DNA from: Glossina fuscipes | Lineage: Eukaryota > Arthropoda > Insecta > Diptera > Glossinidae | Assembly (NCBI RefSeq): GCF_014805625.2 | Contig: NW_023998417.1 | Span: forward strand, 1,610,316 to 1,674,315 | Length of the DNA stretch: 64,000 nucleotides | Direction: 5' to 3' | Part shown: piece after piece, positions 39,801-53,900 of the stretch | How the letters are laid out: the number at the start of each line of letters is the position of its first letter | Numbering within the stretch: position 1 is the stretch's first letter | The notes under the pieces: model-generated | Told to the model about the DNA's origin: nothing | The model's database searches: none | The model's input: only the letters and a program-made list of their open reading frames with translations | Program-made: the position numbers and the translations under genes

Positions 39801-42588
39801 CCATAAGAAAGTATGGGCCGCAGGAGACCATAAATAGGGCTGGGTATAGAATGGCTCGCCAGGACCTAACATTCGCCCGTTCGGGAAGTAAGTTTCGTCA
39901 GTCCGCTTTTCTTCATAAGGACTTTAGCACGTGTAGCACTTGTTTAGTGTAAGCTCCTGTGGAATGTCTCCGGGATGAAGATTGAAACTCGCACTATACT
40001 ACCGAGGTTCAATGACAAGTGCGTTTATCCGTTTGCAGTCTCCGACCTTTTGAGCTTTTTGACGTACATAATTTTATGTTGTTACGCAAAGAGGTTGGAC
40101 ATACAGACACGTTTTACCTTGTTACATAACAGTACCGCACGACGTGGAGGCAAAATGGGCTACGATTTCAAATAGCAAACGTCTATGTTAGCCAAACAGA
40201 GGCTCAGTTTTCCTTTACGAAAATCTGATTTCGCAACAGTTCGCAGTAAATCTTTTTCTCCTTATATTCTCGTAAATGATCTATATTTCATTTTACGCAA
40301 TAAATTTGACCAAGAATGACTCAATATTGTGATTAAAAAAGGTGAATGAGGTGATTGTCCCACGATCCGAAATTTATTTTTAGTCAAATTGCTCTGAAAG
40401 CGAAACTGCTCTGTTTGAAGACAAATCCAATATGTTTGTCGTGCTATTCAGCCGTCGAATGGTAGATGCCGAGCTCCTCTATAATTGCTCTCGTGATTAG
40501 AATTGCGATATTCTCCACTCCCCCATTGCTAAATATAGGTAAGAACTTCAATGGCCGCTCATATAGAAGGTATTCAAAGTATTTATCTTAGGACTCGATC
40601 CAGAGAGATAGATGATGCATTCTACTTATTTACTTGGAAGTAATAAAATAGAACAGAACTTTCCCGCCATTCTAAAATATGTCCATGGCCCAACAACTCA
40701 AACATATTCATTTTTTCATCGGAATAGAATTCCAACAACAATTGAACAATAGCGTTCATCTTCTAGTTAAACATGGATCGAATTCGCGAATAGTCTCGTG
40801 GAAAACCAAATTTTAAATTAGGTAATTAACACTTTGAAACTTCCAGTAAATCTCAATTTGAAGCCTTCAGAAGACTTGGCTTATTTCCCATAATCGAATT
40901 CATCTTGAAAAAAAAAAAGGGATTGTTTCCCCATACGCACTTCAACAATGAATATCAATCACACTTCCTCTGTAATCTTCTATTCTTCTATGCATTCATA
41001 AAGAAGAAGAAGATTACAAGAAACAATTAGCCATCAATCATATTTTATATTACATATAGAGTAAAAAATGAAAAATAAAAATATAATATATCATTCAATA
41101 AGTTGGCAGGATCACATATAAACCATCATCATCATCATCATCATCATCACTGATGAATTCATAACCAAAACAGCCACAAATTGCAACCTAACGATCAATA
41201 TGTTATGAAAGTTTGAAATATATGGATTCGTCAACGGGCGTCATACATCTCTATGTCATCCTACGAATTTATTGGGTGATATTTTACATAAGCCATCATA
41301 GCAACATGAAAACATTTTTTACTTAACGTTTTATTCGATTGTTTTTTTTTTTTTTTTGGAAATTTTCTATCTAATCACACTTCGAGAGACCTTTTTCGAG
41401 AGACTTTTTTCCGTAGAAGGCCAACACCGGTCAACTTTTTTTTAGACCGGACTAGATGGCATCGAAAATCGCATGCTTGTATGCGTTGGCTATGAATGTC
41501 CTACGCAATGAATGTAAAAAAATATTTATTTTTTTTTGCAGACGACGAGCTTGTCAGGATGATAGTCGGGAAGGGTTATAGGCTTCCTTAACATGGGAAT
41601 TTCTAGAACAAAATTAAATTAAGCAACGTGTCTTGGCTGCCACTTTTAATAAAAAGTCCAATCTGTAAATTGAACTGAAAACTGTAAAGGGATTTTTCTT
41701 CAGAGACATATGTGATGTGTTTATGCCGTTGAAAGAATATAAATTTTTATTTATAAAGTTACATAACATTACGAAGAATTCATTTGGTAATTCATTGGGT
41801 AATATGTTATATGTCTGATTATATAAAATACTTGTATACCTATCAGTATCAAACGCGTTCCGACAAACGACAAGGCTTAACGCAATTTTCATATAGCCTG
41901 AGAGGAGACTTACACTAACAGTGGCTATCGCGGGAAGAATTAAAAAAAAAAAAAAAACAACCTCATCCAATTCTGTACATTCACAGAAATGCACTGTTAA
42001 GCGACATGATGTGCTCTTATGCACTTATAAGATGCTTTTCAACTGCTTAGGGATCAAGCTAACGCAGCTGGCATGTAAGCTTATTATATTATGAACGTAT
42101 ACTATTTCTCTCCTTATATTCATTTTCAATATTCATCGTGATACGATTGCATGAATGATATCGATACAAGTTGTAGAGGTAACTAAGAATGTTGCTTTGT
42201 TGTTAGACAACATACGGAATGACAAATTTAATATAACTACTAGTATCATTGATGATGAAGAGTTTGTGCTAATTCCCCAGATGAGTGCTGCTCTTCGTAC
42301 GTATGGTGTATATACGCTTAACCTATGTACATTTTATGCTTTCAAGTACGTTATATAGCGTAAATTGCACTAAAGACAGCCGAGTTAAATAAAGGATTAC
42401 CACATCACAGTGAAAGGCATGATGACAGGTAAACAGGACAGACTGAAAGATGTTCAACTAGAGATAGACACGAAGAAAATTTAATTTATTTTTACCTTAA
42501 AACAAATGTACACAAATACGCATGCACATATACGAGAAAATGCAAAGAGAAAGACCAAGCGAGATAGAGATAGAGAATGATAAAGGGA

Positions 42589-42629
<41 letters not shown>

Positions 42630-43085
42630 AAGCGATGCGGATATATATTTAACTTTCACTTGAACGTATGATATAGAATAGAAAACGAGCGGACTTGATG
42701 TTGTGTCAGAATATTGGAAGAGAAGGTGTAGAAGAAGGAGAGAGAGAGAGAGAAAAAAAAAGGAAAACTTCTATCAAATTCTATGAGAATGGAGTTTCAG
42801 TTCGAGCAATACATTCCAACATACATGTATATGTATATATAGGTATACACGATTTTGTGTAGGTAAGTGAGTGTAAGTATTTCTGCCTTAGTTAAGAGAT
42901 GGCCTTGTGTTTGTTTTCATTACGTTATGCTATTGCCAAGTGTTAAGTTCAACTGAACTAAGATAAACTGTCAAATAGTTTTCCAAGTCATTCAAGCAAA
43001 CATCTTACAAACGGAATCTGCCTTATATATTATACATATACATTATTTATATGTATATAACATACAAAGCTATAAAGTGTACATA

Positions 43086-43123
<38 letters not shown>

Positions 43124-44836
43124 TGCATGTATTAATTTACAGGCATGCCGTAAAGTAATCTGTAAATGGTGTCTTTCACAAGTAAATGAATTTTTGTTAA
43201 TTGCACACGTGCATTGTACGAATCAGTTGCCGGATTACATGAATTCATTTTAACAAATTATATTTCTTGTCATATTTTCATTTTCATTTTCATTCACATT
43301 CACATTCATGTTATTTTCCTTGTCTTTCGCTCCCATTTGGCCAGTCTTTCACATTGCAATTCTCATTTCAAAAATGTTATAAAGCATCGACAGCATTAAG
43401 CACAACTTCTGTCTAAAGAGGATAAAAAAAATGTTTCTCTCTCCTCTTCTCTTTTTTTTTTTTTCTTTCTTTCGTTGATTCTGAGAATAATCAACCATTA
43501 TATAATTCTGAAGGTAATATAAATTAATTAGTAAAGTTTTTCCTTCTTCTTCTTTTTCTTCTTCTTCTACTATCGAATAGTGTTAAGTTACCTAATGAGC
43601 CATAAAATGTTGCGTTAGGTTACAATTTGTTTTTTTTTTTTTTTTTTTTAATTAAAAAAATTGACTTACATTATGAAACCAGGACATTTTATAAGGCTTT
43701 GGATTCGATTGAATAACGCATTCGAAATAGACGTCATCACCTTCTTTAATATCATCTGGATTAAGCGACGAACCCATTTTTAAATGCGTTGTAGGCTGAT
43801 CTGAAAGCAAAAAAAAAACAAAAAATAACAGACGTTAATAATCTCAAGAAAGTTTTATTAAAGCATTTACAATATTTTTTATTTTGAATTAATATGAGTT
43901 ATAGTAAGTGATTAGTGTGCACCAATCAAAATGACAGGCGAATTAGAGACAAGTTGGGCGCAATTGAGTGTACAACAACGTCTAGTAAGCTATAAGTTTA
44001 GCTGAGTGCATAAAGACTCAGCTGAGCTAGAGTACAAACGATCAATTCATAAACTAATCGGATATCTTTCTAAAAAGAGAAGCACTGCTGCGTTCAAGGA
44101 ACATTTTAATAAACTACGTGATTAGTTGAGTAAAAGAACAAAAAACACCGCCGAGTTGAAAAAAGTCTCCTTAAGCTAACCAAGCCCATAAGCGAACACT
44201 GGGTGTAAATAGAAATGCAGATGAGTTGAAATGTCAAGTACCAGAGATGACTTTTGACAGATGAGAAAAAAAGCTAAAAGCAATTCTAGGCATAATATAT
44301 GATGATAATATATGTGTATACATGTGTATATATATATACGTATTTTTTCAATTCACTCAACGTGATAACCCAAATGCATCTATACGTGTCAGCAAAAGTG
44401 TGAGGTGAAAAGTGAAGTGACCTGTGAAGTGAATTGAAATAATCAAGAAAATCTGTCTAGTTACTGCGACTTTATTACTAAATTCCATAAAAATTCGAGA
44501 AAATTCATATGTAATGAGATTAGAACGTTAAAGTTTTCTTATATGTTTTTTCCTTATGTTTGTTTACATACCTGCCAACGGCAGTAATATTTAACTTTCT
44601 TATTTACTTGTGCATTTCCAAATTCCTAACTGTATTATATGATAAAAAAAAAAAAAAAAAAAAACAAGAAAAATAGGAGAGAAAATTTTCTACTTCTTTT
44701 CTACTTTAGCCAATAATACTAAAATAAATATTAATATCCTTGCAGAGAAATATACTTTTGGCAATCACCAGAAAAAATCATTTAGAAGAATTTCTTCCAA
44801 CTTTGGTCAATAAATCAATTTGTGTATCTTACGTGC

Positions 44837-44869
<33 letters not shown>

Positions 44870-45191
44870 CAAGTAAAATTATTTTACTAAATAAAAATAA
44901 AAATTATAAAAAAATTGTACTATCAAGTAAAACTGCTTTAGGAGAAAAGAAACAACAAAACTATAGAATTAATTTTATGCCTAACACAATACGTTATAAT
45001 AACAAACTGATACTGAACTGATATTTTCCATTAATATAAATGTCTTACTATAAAGGATCTTAGAGATGGCATTTTGGCCCTTACCAATAGGTCACGCTTG
45101 CTTACAACTACCACTCATCATTATTGCTATTGTAGGCAATAAAGAGAATGTGGTCTATGATATATCATGTATGCTATATACATATACATAT

Positions 45192-45235
<44 letters not shown>

Positions 45236-48200
45236 GCATGGGTGTGCACAAATTATGTTTTTTATATAGAAATTCTTTTATGAAATTATTTATACCTGTC
45301 TCCCTCTTTTTATATTGGACCATTGAAAATGAACCCCTACTTATTACCACATAAATGATACTAGAACTAAAGTTAAAGATAAATTCAAAATTAAGATTTA
45401 AAAACTTGTAAATGTTATTACGCTTATCGCAGCTTGCTTCTCTTTCTCAAGTGTTTGAGTTTCAAAAAAATGTTTATAATACGTATGCAAAACTCGTTCG
45501 TGTACCTATTCCAACCATTTCTATAAATCCCTATAATCCCGCGCAAATATTCTTTGCTTGATTAAGAACCGAAAATGAAAAAATGGGTATTTGTTTGCTT
45601 ACGATAGAGAAGAAACTGAAAATGTACCGATATCCTTCTCACATTGTCTTCTACAACTGGCGGCTTCGTAAGGATAATTTATTTAATTTATTTCCAATTT
45701 ATTCTAATAAGTATTAGCAAGTTCTTTACTCAATTATGAGTAAATTGCAAATAAATTGAAATTTAATTGAAAATACAATTTTATCGTTAATTGTGGGCGG
45801 ATTAGTAAAGTCATATATCATATAGCAATGTATAAAAAAATTGTTAGTGTTATTTTGAGGTTATCTCCCCCTTTTTTACCCTTGGAATCATTTTGTCAAA
45901 TTTTAGTTTACGATTTCAATTTTTGCCACTTTGCCGATTCGACAAAATAATGGATCAAATTAATCCATTTTAGTAAAAATAGGTAAACGCAAAACATTAG
46001 AAGACTAGTGACAAGGAAAAGGTAACCGTGTAGTAACTCTCATGGGTCAAAGTCGATATCTTCATTTTTGCGATCAGGAGTGTGCCAACAACAAACATCA
46101 AGCAGACGGACAGACATGGTTTAATAAATTTAAACATTTTCGCACAGATCAAGAACATCTATGCACTTTATAGGGTATCTCAATGCCGTTTCCCGTATAC
46201 CCCCACCCTTTTCCTGGTGGCCAAGATATAACTTAGACTTCAAAGTATTTTTAACCGTATAGAACGTCTTTTTTATAGCAACAAACTTAGAGATAATCTC
46301 TCCTCCTTCGTTCATACTTTTTGAAAATTCTCCCTTCCCGATTATCTAGAATTCAGGTTGCTTTGTCTACTTTTACATACCAAGTCGAACCCTCGAAGCC
46401 TTTTAATTGATTGACTCCAGTTCTCTAGATCGAATTGATACCCTCCCTTTCATATTAATACCGACCACATTTGTCCAACTCACCAGCTGCACGATCGTTG
46501 ACTTGTTCGTTTTGCATTAACACTGAGTCTGGAATCCTTCGATGATTCTTTAAATACGTTTAGAAGGAAATTGAGCCCCTTGCCCAACTCATAATATATA
46601 TTATGTTGTTGGTAGGAATTGATGATTACGAAATTTATAGACCAAGATGATTACGTTAGCAGCCATTTAGCTGACTTGTATACTCTCATATGCCATGTAT
46701 CTATGTAACTAAGTAATATACCTATGACTTTATAGTTACTTAACAAGTGAATGAATGAAAATGAAATGAAAAACCAAAGGAAAAAGTCCTTGTATCACAT
46801 GATTTCTCTGTTATATTGCTCAGCATATGATTGTAAGTCTAAAGTAAATGAATATCTCACAAATCTTTCGTATGATAGATGCTTTGAATTAAGTAACAAT
46901 AGATGGCGATAGGCGTACGATTGGATGGCCGTAAGGAACGTAATTCAAAAATGAATAAAAGATTTTTTCTCTTAATATCGTCGCATATTATGTCAGTGAG
47001 GTGAGTATAATAAATTAAATTTTTGCCAGAAAAATCGCTCAACGCAAAGTGATTACTATTTAAAACTGCCTTACCATCAATTTGTGTTTAGCTTATTTAA
47101 GGCTTATTTACATGTGTAACTTGTAATATAATTAATTTCATATATAAAATATTCTTTGCAGTGCCGTTATTTTTATAACCATATAATATAATGATGGTTT
47201 TTAAACAATTTAATTAAATAAATAAAATGTTTCATGAAATTAGCTTATATTGCAATTACTTTGAATAACACTTATGACCGACCGCATGTAAAAGCCGCAA
47301 AACAGAATACAAAGCTGATACATATTTTTTAAATAATAATAATTGATGCAAATGTTATAAACATATCTACATATATATATATATATATATATATATACAG
47401 TGGTCGCCACGAGTTTAGCTCACTTCGTATGCATTGTTTTCAAAAGCAAATATTTTTTTCCGATTATCACAAATATGTCTAATGTGTTGCGTATGATGCG
47501 GTCAGCACGTGCCGTTATTTTTTTTTTACTCTTATCCGGAGGGAGAACCGTTGGAGAGATAGTGAACAATTTTAAATTGCTCAAGAAAGATGGGGTACAA
47601 TGCCCTAGGCCATATTCGTACCGAAGGGAACTCCAGAAACGTTGCTTAGTGTCCCAGACCCGTAAGAAGGACTCTTTGATTTACACAGCGTCTATCGTTG
47701 GTCCATTGAAAAGTTGAACAGTAATTCAAAGACATGTTTTTGACAAAACTCGACACTGACGTTTCCTCCAGAACGTTAAGAAGAAGATTCTATGAGGAAA
47801 ATTAGCCTGGATGCATTATTCAGCATAAGTTACGCCCCCTATTTACGCCCCCTTCACCTTTTGGAAAAATATACTTTGGAGTGACGAATCGAAATTTTGT
47901 CGATTCGGATCAAATGCTAAGCGGTACGTATGGCGTCCTCCAAACGTGCAACGCAATCCAAAGTACACATCTAAGAGATCTACAAGGCGTGGTAGTAGAA
48001 ATGTGCTGGTGTGGGCCCGCTTTTTTTTGGGCATGGTATTTGTCCCATACATAAAATTGATTCACTAATGGATCATGGATATGTTTATAAAACTCTACTT
48101 GTAAACACAATGATTCCATATGTAGAGAAAACCAGGCTACTCAGGTGGCTTGCATGACAACGCTTCACGCACAGTGAACAGAACATCATAGATTTTTTGA

Positions 48201-50262
48201 AGTGGTCGTATCTCAATCCTATTGAAAGCTTATGGAATGATGTAGAGCAACATCTTAGTGGGGAAAAACCCAAAAATCTAAGTGATTTGTGGACGAAAAT
48301 CCAAAAGGTTTGATACGCAATTTCAGTGAAGCGTTACATGCCCACGGAGAACAGTGCGCCCAGAATATATGCAAGGTGTTATTAAAAACAAAAATGTATC
48401 CAACAAAATATTAAGTTTTTAGCCAATAGGAAGGGAAAATACATCCAAATGCATTAAAATGACCAAAGAAAAATAATGTTACCTGAACTTTAGATAGCAC
48501 ACAACGCGAAAAAAGGGCACAGTTTAAGAAAAATAAAAACTCAAACGAATATTCGCCTAACCAAAGAAAATGTGCTAAACTCATGTCTACCACTGTATGT
48601 ATGTATGTATATGTAAAGCGTAATATGTATTTTTATATTCGTATATTAATTAAAAGTCTCTAATGATTGTTTTGGTTTCCCTTTCATAAGGATATTTAAT
48701 AGCATACTATTCCAATATCTTTTACAACAAAAGTAAGGTAATAAAATTGATTTTAAGAACACTTTTAATCATTTACAAATGTTGTAAACGAATAATACAA
48801 GATAATAAAGTGTTTTCATATTTCGTAAGAAGTCTTCCTCCCCTATATAAGCAATTGCGGACAAATTCTCACTATAAAGCACATTTTGTGTGATTGCGAT
48901 AACTTTTCCTGGGCTAAAAGTATTGCTTGCGGAGCGACTAATCCTATAGGACAATCTAAAATCCGCTACAGAACAGAACATCAATACAATATATTATTTT
49001 ATTAAAACTATTAGGCAGGCTCAACACTTAATGCACTTTTATAGATTAGGACCGATAACCTGTGTTACTAGTGCTCAATGTCTTCTTCTTTTCGTCTAAG
49101 AATTTATTTCGGAAGGTTAAGGGAAACAAAATTTACAAAGAATCTAATATCGAACAACTAAGGCGTTGTTTTAGGCTGGCAACCCTATCATAAATATTTC
49201 AGAAAATCAATTTATTTTTCTATTGACCTAAACGTAATGTCTATTGATCCGAGTAACGAGGAAAAATCCATAAATTTACAAAAAAGCTAATAGCGAGCAA
49301 CTAAGGCGTTGTTATAGGCTGGCAACCCTATCATAAATATTTCAGAAAAACAATTTATTTTTCTATTGACCTAAACGTAATGTCTATTGATCCGAGTAAC
49401 GAGGAAAAGTCCATACATTTTTGTTAAGAAAAACAGAGTTGCGTTCAATTTACGCTTCACTGTACTGACCAATTTTGGCCCATTTTTAATACCAACCGGT
49501 GTGCAAAAATTTCCAATTTCCCTAACACTTTTGAAATCGATATCTTCATTTTTGGGGCCAAGAGAGTGCTAACAACAAACACCAGATAGACGGGCAGACA
49601 TGGGTTAATCAATTCAGAATTTCAGGCTGATCAAGAACGTATATGCCTTACAGATTCTCTGAAACTTCGAACAAAAACAGAATGACTATACCTACCCTAC
49701 CCTGCAGTGAGGAGTATAACAATTACATTGTAAGGAAGCAATTGTTAGAGGCCAAGGGAAGATGGCCCCAAGATAATTTATATTTTGCAAGGGCGACTTT
49801 TACCAAGGAAGCATATTAAAATTACGAATCTATTTTGCTGTATGTTTCGATTCATTTCATCTGCGTCCTGTGCTTATTAATTTTCAAAGATTTTCGTTAC
49901 TAAGAATCGATTTATATCAGTAGATTACATCAATATATCCATTACTATATGATATCATACACGTATGCATGTCAGTGTTTTAGTTATTATCAATTCCTTT
50001 TATATCCTACTAATTCTTTTAAACTTTTTTACTTAATATGTTTTATTAATTCATTCAATAACAAATTTTTGTCTCAATTCCCTCCGCTGCCAATGTCTCG
50101 TCTAGTTCAAGGGTTTCCGGAAAACTATATTTGCTAGATAAGATAAAATCTAGCCTCTAATTAGACTCTTAACCTTAAGCTAATCGCTTTGAGCCCTTGA
50201 GACTTATTTGAACTATGAACTTTGATTTTTTAATTATTTCCTAAAAAAAGTTTTCTTTTACT

Positions 50263-50294
<32 letters not shown>

Positions 50295-50921
50295 TCTTTT
50301 TTTGCAAATTTTGAAATTCATAATGACATTAAAAGTGTATTTTTATACCATGATGCGACCCAAAGTCACACGGTGACATATGAAGACCGTGTCTTGGACC
50401 TGAAGAATCCAAATGATCATTAAATTTGGGACAGAAATTAATAACCGCAGCTTCCATATATGATCAATTCTGTTAAGATAAGAAATTCGATACCAGGTGA
50501 GTATCGATTTTTTTCTATATAGAGGTAAAGTGATGTAAAGTAAAAGTCTTATCTTTTGGTTGATGGTTGATGAACAAATTAAACAACAACAAACAATTTA
50601 ATTACATTACACATTTTCTACTCCAATATAAATGAAATAACTGTAAATGCTCTGCGTAAATATATATATATATATGTATATAAAGATTTGAAAATCAAGC
50701 CAAATACATGCAATTAAAGCCAATAGTCACCGAAAGTTTTTGAACCACAAAACTGAAATCACTAAAATGAAAGACTTTTTGGCATTTTAGCATTTGGCAG
50801 ATAATGAATAGACCAATATTTCAACAATATGACTCCGCAGAAACCTATAAACATGTACTAAATGAATACGGCAAACAGAGTGAATGTCAAATGCGTATAC
50901 ATACATACACACATACATACG

Positions 50922-50965
<44 letters not shown>

Positions 50966-53900
50966 TAACTGAGAGTGAATAAAAATTACACATCACCGCG
51001 ATGTAAAGTTAGATTTTACGTGTCCGATATTTTTCATTAACTCGTATTCGTTGCCCAAAATATATACAAAAAAAAAAAAAAAAAACACCTCTTAAATGAT
51101 ATTAAAATAAATTGTCAATGTAGTAAAAGATAAAATAGCGATAACAACAGCAGCGGTCATCTCCAACGGGGAGATAACTAACACAAAAGCCTTTTATTTA
51201 CGTACACGTACGGACAGTTGGTTTTTCCTTTTTTTTTTTTTGGTTTTTTTTTTTTTTTTTTTTTTTTTTGCGTTTGTTGTAATTTTATCAACAGAACGTA
51301 AAGTTTATAAAAGCTAAAATATTTACACCTTTTGCTGCTTACCTAGACCAGATGGACTCTAATGTGTAATTTTCATTATAATGTACGTTATTCACGTATA
51401 ATCCGACGCAATTTTATTGGTATTTTGGTATATAATGCTTGTTACTCTGATGCTTTAATTGAAAGTTTTTTTTTTCCTTTTATTGCTCTTGTTTTTATCT
51501 GTGTGCATGTATGTATGTATGTTTATATGTATGTATTGTATGCATGTGTTATTTGCGTGTAAATGTTAAAGGCGACTAACAACACAACACAACCAATAGA
51601 ATAAAAATGGTTTTTAAACAATCATTTTATACACTCTCCACACGTAATCACTGCATTTAATGTTTGTTTATACGTGTACATACGTACGTATATATATATA
51701 TATAGGGATGTGTTTGTGTGTTTGTGTGTATGTGTATATGAACACGGTAAAAGCAATATTCAATGACATTAAAACCATGTCCATATAAATGCAAAAATGT
51801 GTAATTTATTTTTATTACAAACTTTGCCAATTTCATTTCTAATCACAGTTTACCCATCATCAACACAATGGTCCAAATTGGATATTAGAAACACCAACAA
51901 CAATAGCAATAACAACTAAAACAAAAAACAAAAAAAAAAACAAAAAACAAAAAAACAAAAAAAAAAAAAACAGAGAAAGCATCATCACCAACTACTAACA
52001 TTACCAACCAACATACAAAGCTATCGTGCTAACAGTAGCTCTTGGTAAGCAGTATATGGCGAAATAAAACTGACATTAAAAGCATTTACACAATTCTACA
52101 ATTGAATTAAATTGACTGAAGCGGGTGTAGTATGAGTGAAGTCATGATTAAGACAGGCCCTAATGCATATACGCATCCATCCATTTACCCACACACACAC
52201 ACACACACACACGAATGAGAATTGAGCTGTAAAATTAAATATACTCAAGCTTAAAGGATACGCATTTATTAATGAACGACAGGTTGCTTCTACGAGAATA
52301 AAGAGAAAAGTTTTCCCACATATACAAACAAAACACACACGAGTCCTGAATGACTAAATACATATATATAATTACGTTACGTTGCAATTCGCAAAAATAT
52401 TGTGTTTGAAGAAATTGCATAAGATATATTTGAGAGATTTTGACTTATTTTTTCTTTGAGCTTCTTGCCAAGCTTGAAGCCTGAACTATCATTCGAGTTT
52501 GGTGGTGTAGGCAATAATCAGTACAGTCGTCTTTCATTCGATCAATCAATTTAGAATCATTTTCTGAATCGATTTAGGTATTACGTACTGTCAGTCAGTT
52601 TATCTGGGTAATATCTTATCCATTTTTGTGCTCGACTTATTTGATAAAACCGGACGATCACTCTATACAAAGTGTCCTATTTGCATACATTTACTTATAG
52701 GTATTAGGTCATATAAAATGTTTTTGCGGTATCTTTTGCGGCTTGGGGTTAATGCCTACCCGCCACAGCTATGACCAAGTATTGTCTAAACGAAATGGGG
52801 TTTGAGCCCGCGAATGCTTAATAACTTCCTTCCCCCTTCTCTTCACGTGAACTGGCCAAAAGGATTGTTAATATGCCTTTCCGCTTAAGAGAATAGAAGA
52901 ATTTATAATTTTATTGGTCCATTTGTGTAACTTCTACTAATTAATAATGATCAGTGAAATCGATTGTTTGTTGAATAAAAATTTGAATAGACATGTCTTC
53001 ATATACTTAGGATGTGATGTCTTCTTTGGTTGCCTTAAGTTGTCAAGTTTTGAGAATAAATAGCTAAAAGTCAATAATCGCAGTCTTGGCCAATTAAAAT
53101 TTCATACCGTAACAATCAATGAGTTGCCAATGAGTATATTTAGGTAATTGCCAAGAAGTTGGCAACAGTTTGCTCTATAAATAGTTGCCACAAATATATG
53201 TGGAGTGTCGAGTGTGTGCTTTTTTGAGATAGGATACTCGATATATATTTTAAAGAGCATACGGACAGAACTAAACTTTATATTGGACTTTCAAAGAAGG
53301 CAAAAGAAGAACTTAGTTATTATTTAGTTAGAATTTCAATGAAGCGAGTAATTTGCCACAAGCTGTGCTCAAATATTCCATATCATGTCTTTCTATCACT
53401 TAATTGCTGGTATAACATTTTAATTAATTATTCTAAAATGATTACTACATACATGGCTGGCATGTCGGCATATTTGATTTATACTTACAGTGAACAACTA
53501 AACGCCATTTGTCCTCGATACCACTGCCCTCAATGTATTGATTTTCTGCGCGGCATGTTAAATATTTACCATCATCATCTCGGCTAGGTGTATAGGTTAA
53601 TATACTTAATGATTGATTGTCAGGTTCATTAAACTGTAAATTAGGTAAAAATACGAAAAAAAAAAAAAATAAATAAATAAATATAATTAATGAATAAACA
53701 AATAATGATGATGATACCCCATTCCCATCATCAAAGTAAATATTTTTGTTCATTGTGTACTTTCCATTCATATTGAATGACTTCACTTAATTATATTGTA
53801 AATTCCTTTGAAGAAGTAGGATAGGAATTTAGGGTATATTATATTAAATACCTCAAATTAAATCAAGTCTCACTTTTAAGATTTATTCGATTATTAAAAT

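Larger units (their letters stand above)
38667..43669 (-). other. Intron V5/V6 (5003 bp)
   Basis: Phase 0. Includes a small (GATGAGCTG)n repeat at 38745-38770, (CAT)n and (GA)n microsatellites, an (AT)n run near 43090-43120, a CTT-rich stretch near 43543-43567, a poly-T run near 43630-43650 and a noticeably less AT-rich block at about 39730-40190. No gene is recognised. Confidence 0.8.
47398..48595 (+). mobile_element. Tc1-like (Tc1/mariner superfamily) DNA transposon, ends intact, transposase broken
   Basis: About 1198 bp, bounded by inverted repeats that begin CAGTGGT at both ends and by TA dinucleotides on each side (47396-47397 and 48596-48597), the usual Tc1/mariner target duplication. 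The left end CAGTGGTCGCCACGAGTTTA matches the reverse complement of the right end CAGTGGTAGACATGAGTTTA with a few mismatches. The interior carries Tc1-type transposase remnants. It lies in the V4/V5 intron, inserted next to an (AT)n microsatellite. Confidence 0.88.
43801..53488 (-). other. Intron V4/V5 (9688 bp, longest complete intron)
   Basis: Phase 1. Holds the Tc1-like element, the 143-bp duplication, family B fragments B4 and B5, family A fragment A5, a 29-base poly-A run near 44841-44869, and (TACA)n and (CA)n microsatellites. Short frames inside show no recognised motif. Confidence 0.8.

Noticed and set aside
41614..42024. 136-codon minus-strand frame
   Set aside because: No recognised motif, and it contains a poly-Phe run from a homopolymer; no consistent splice context with the Side gene.
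42155..42358. 67-codon frame of mixed composition
   Set aside because: No recognised family and no supporting splice or promoter signals; length within chance expectation.
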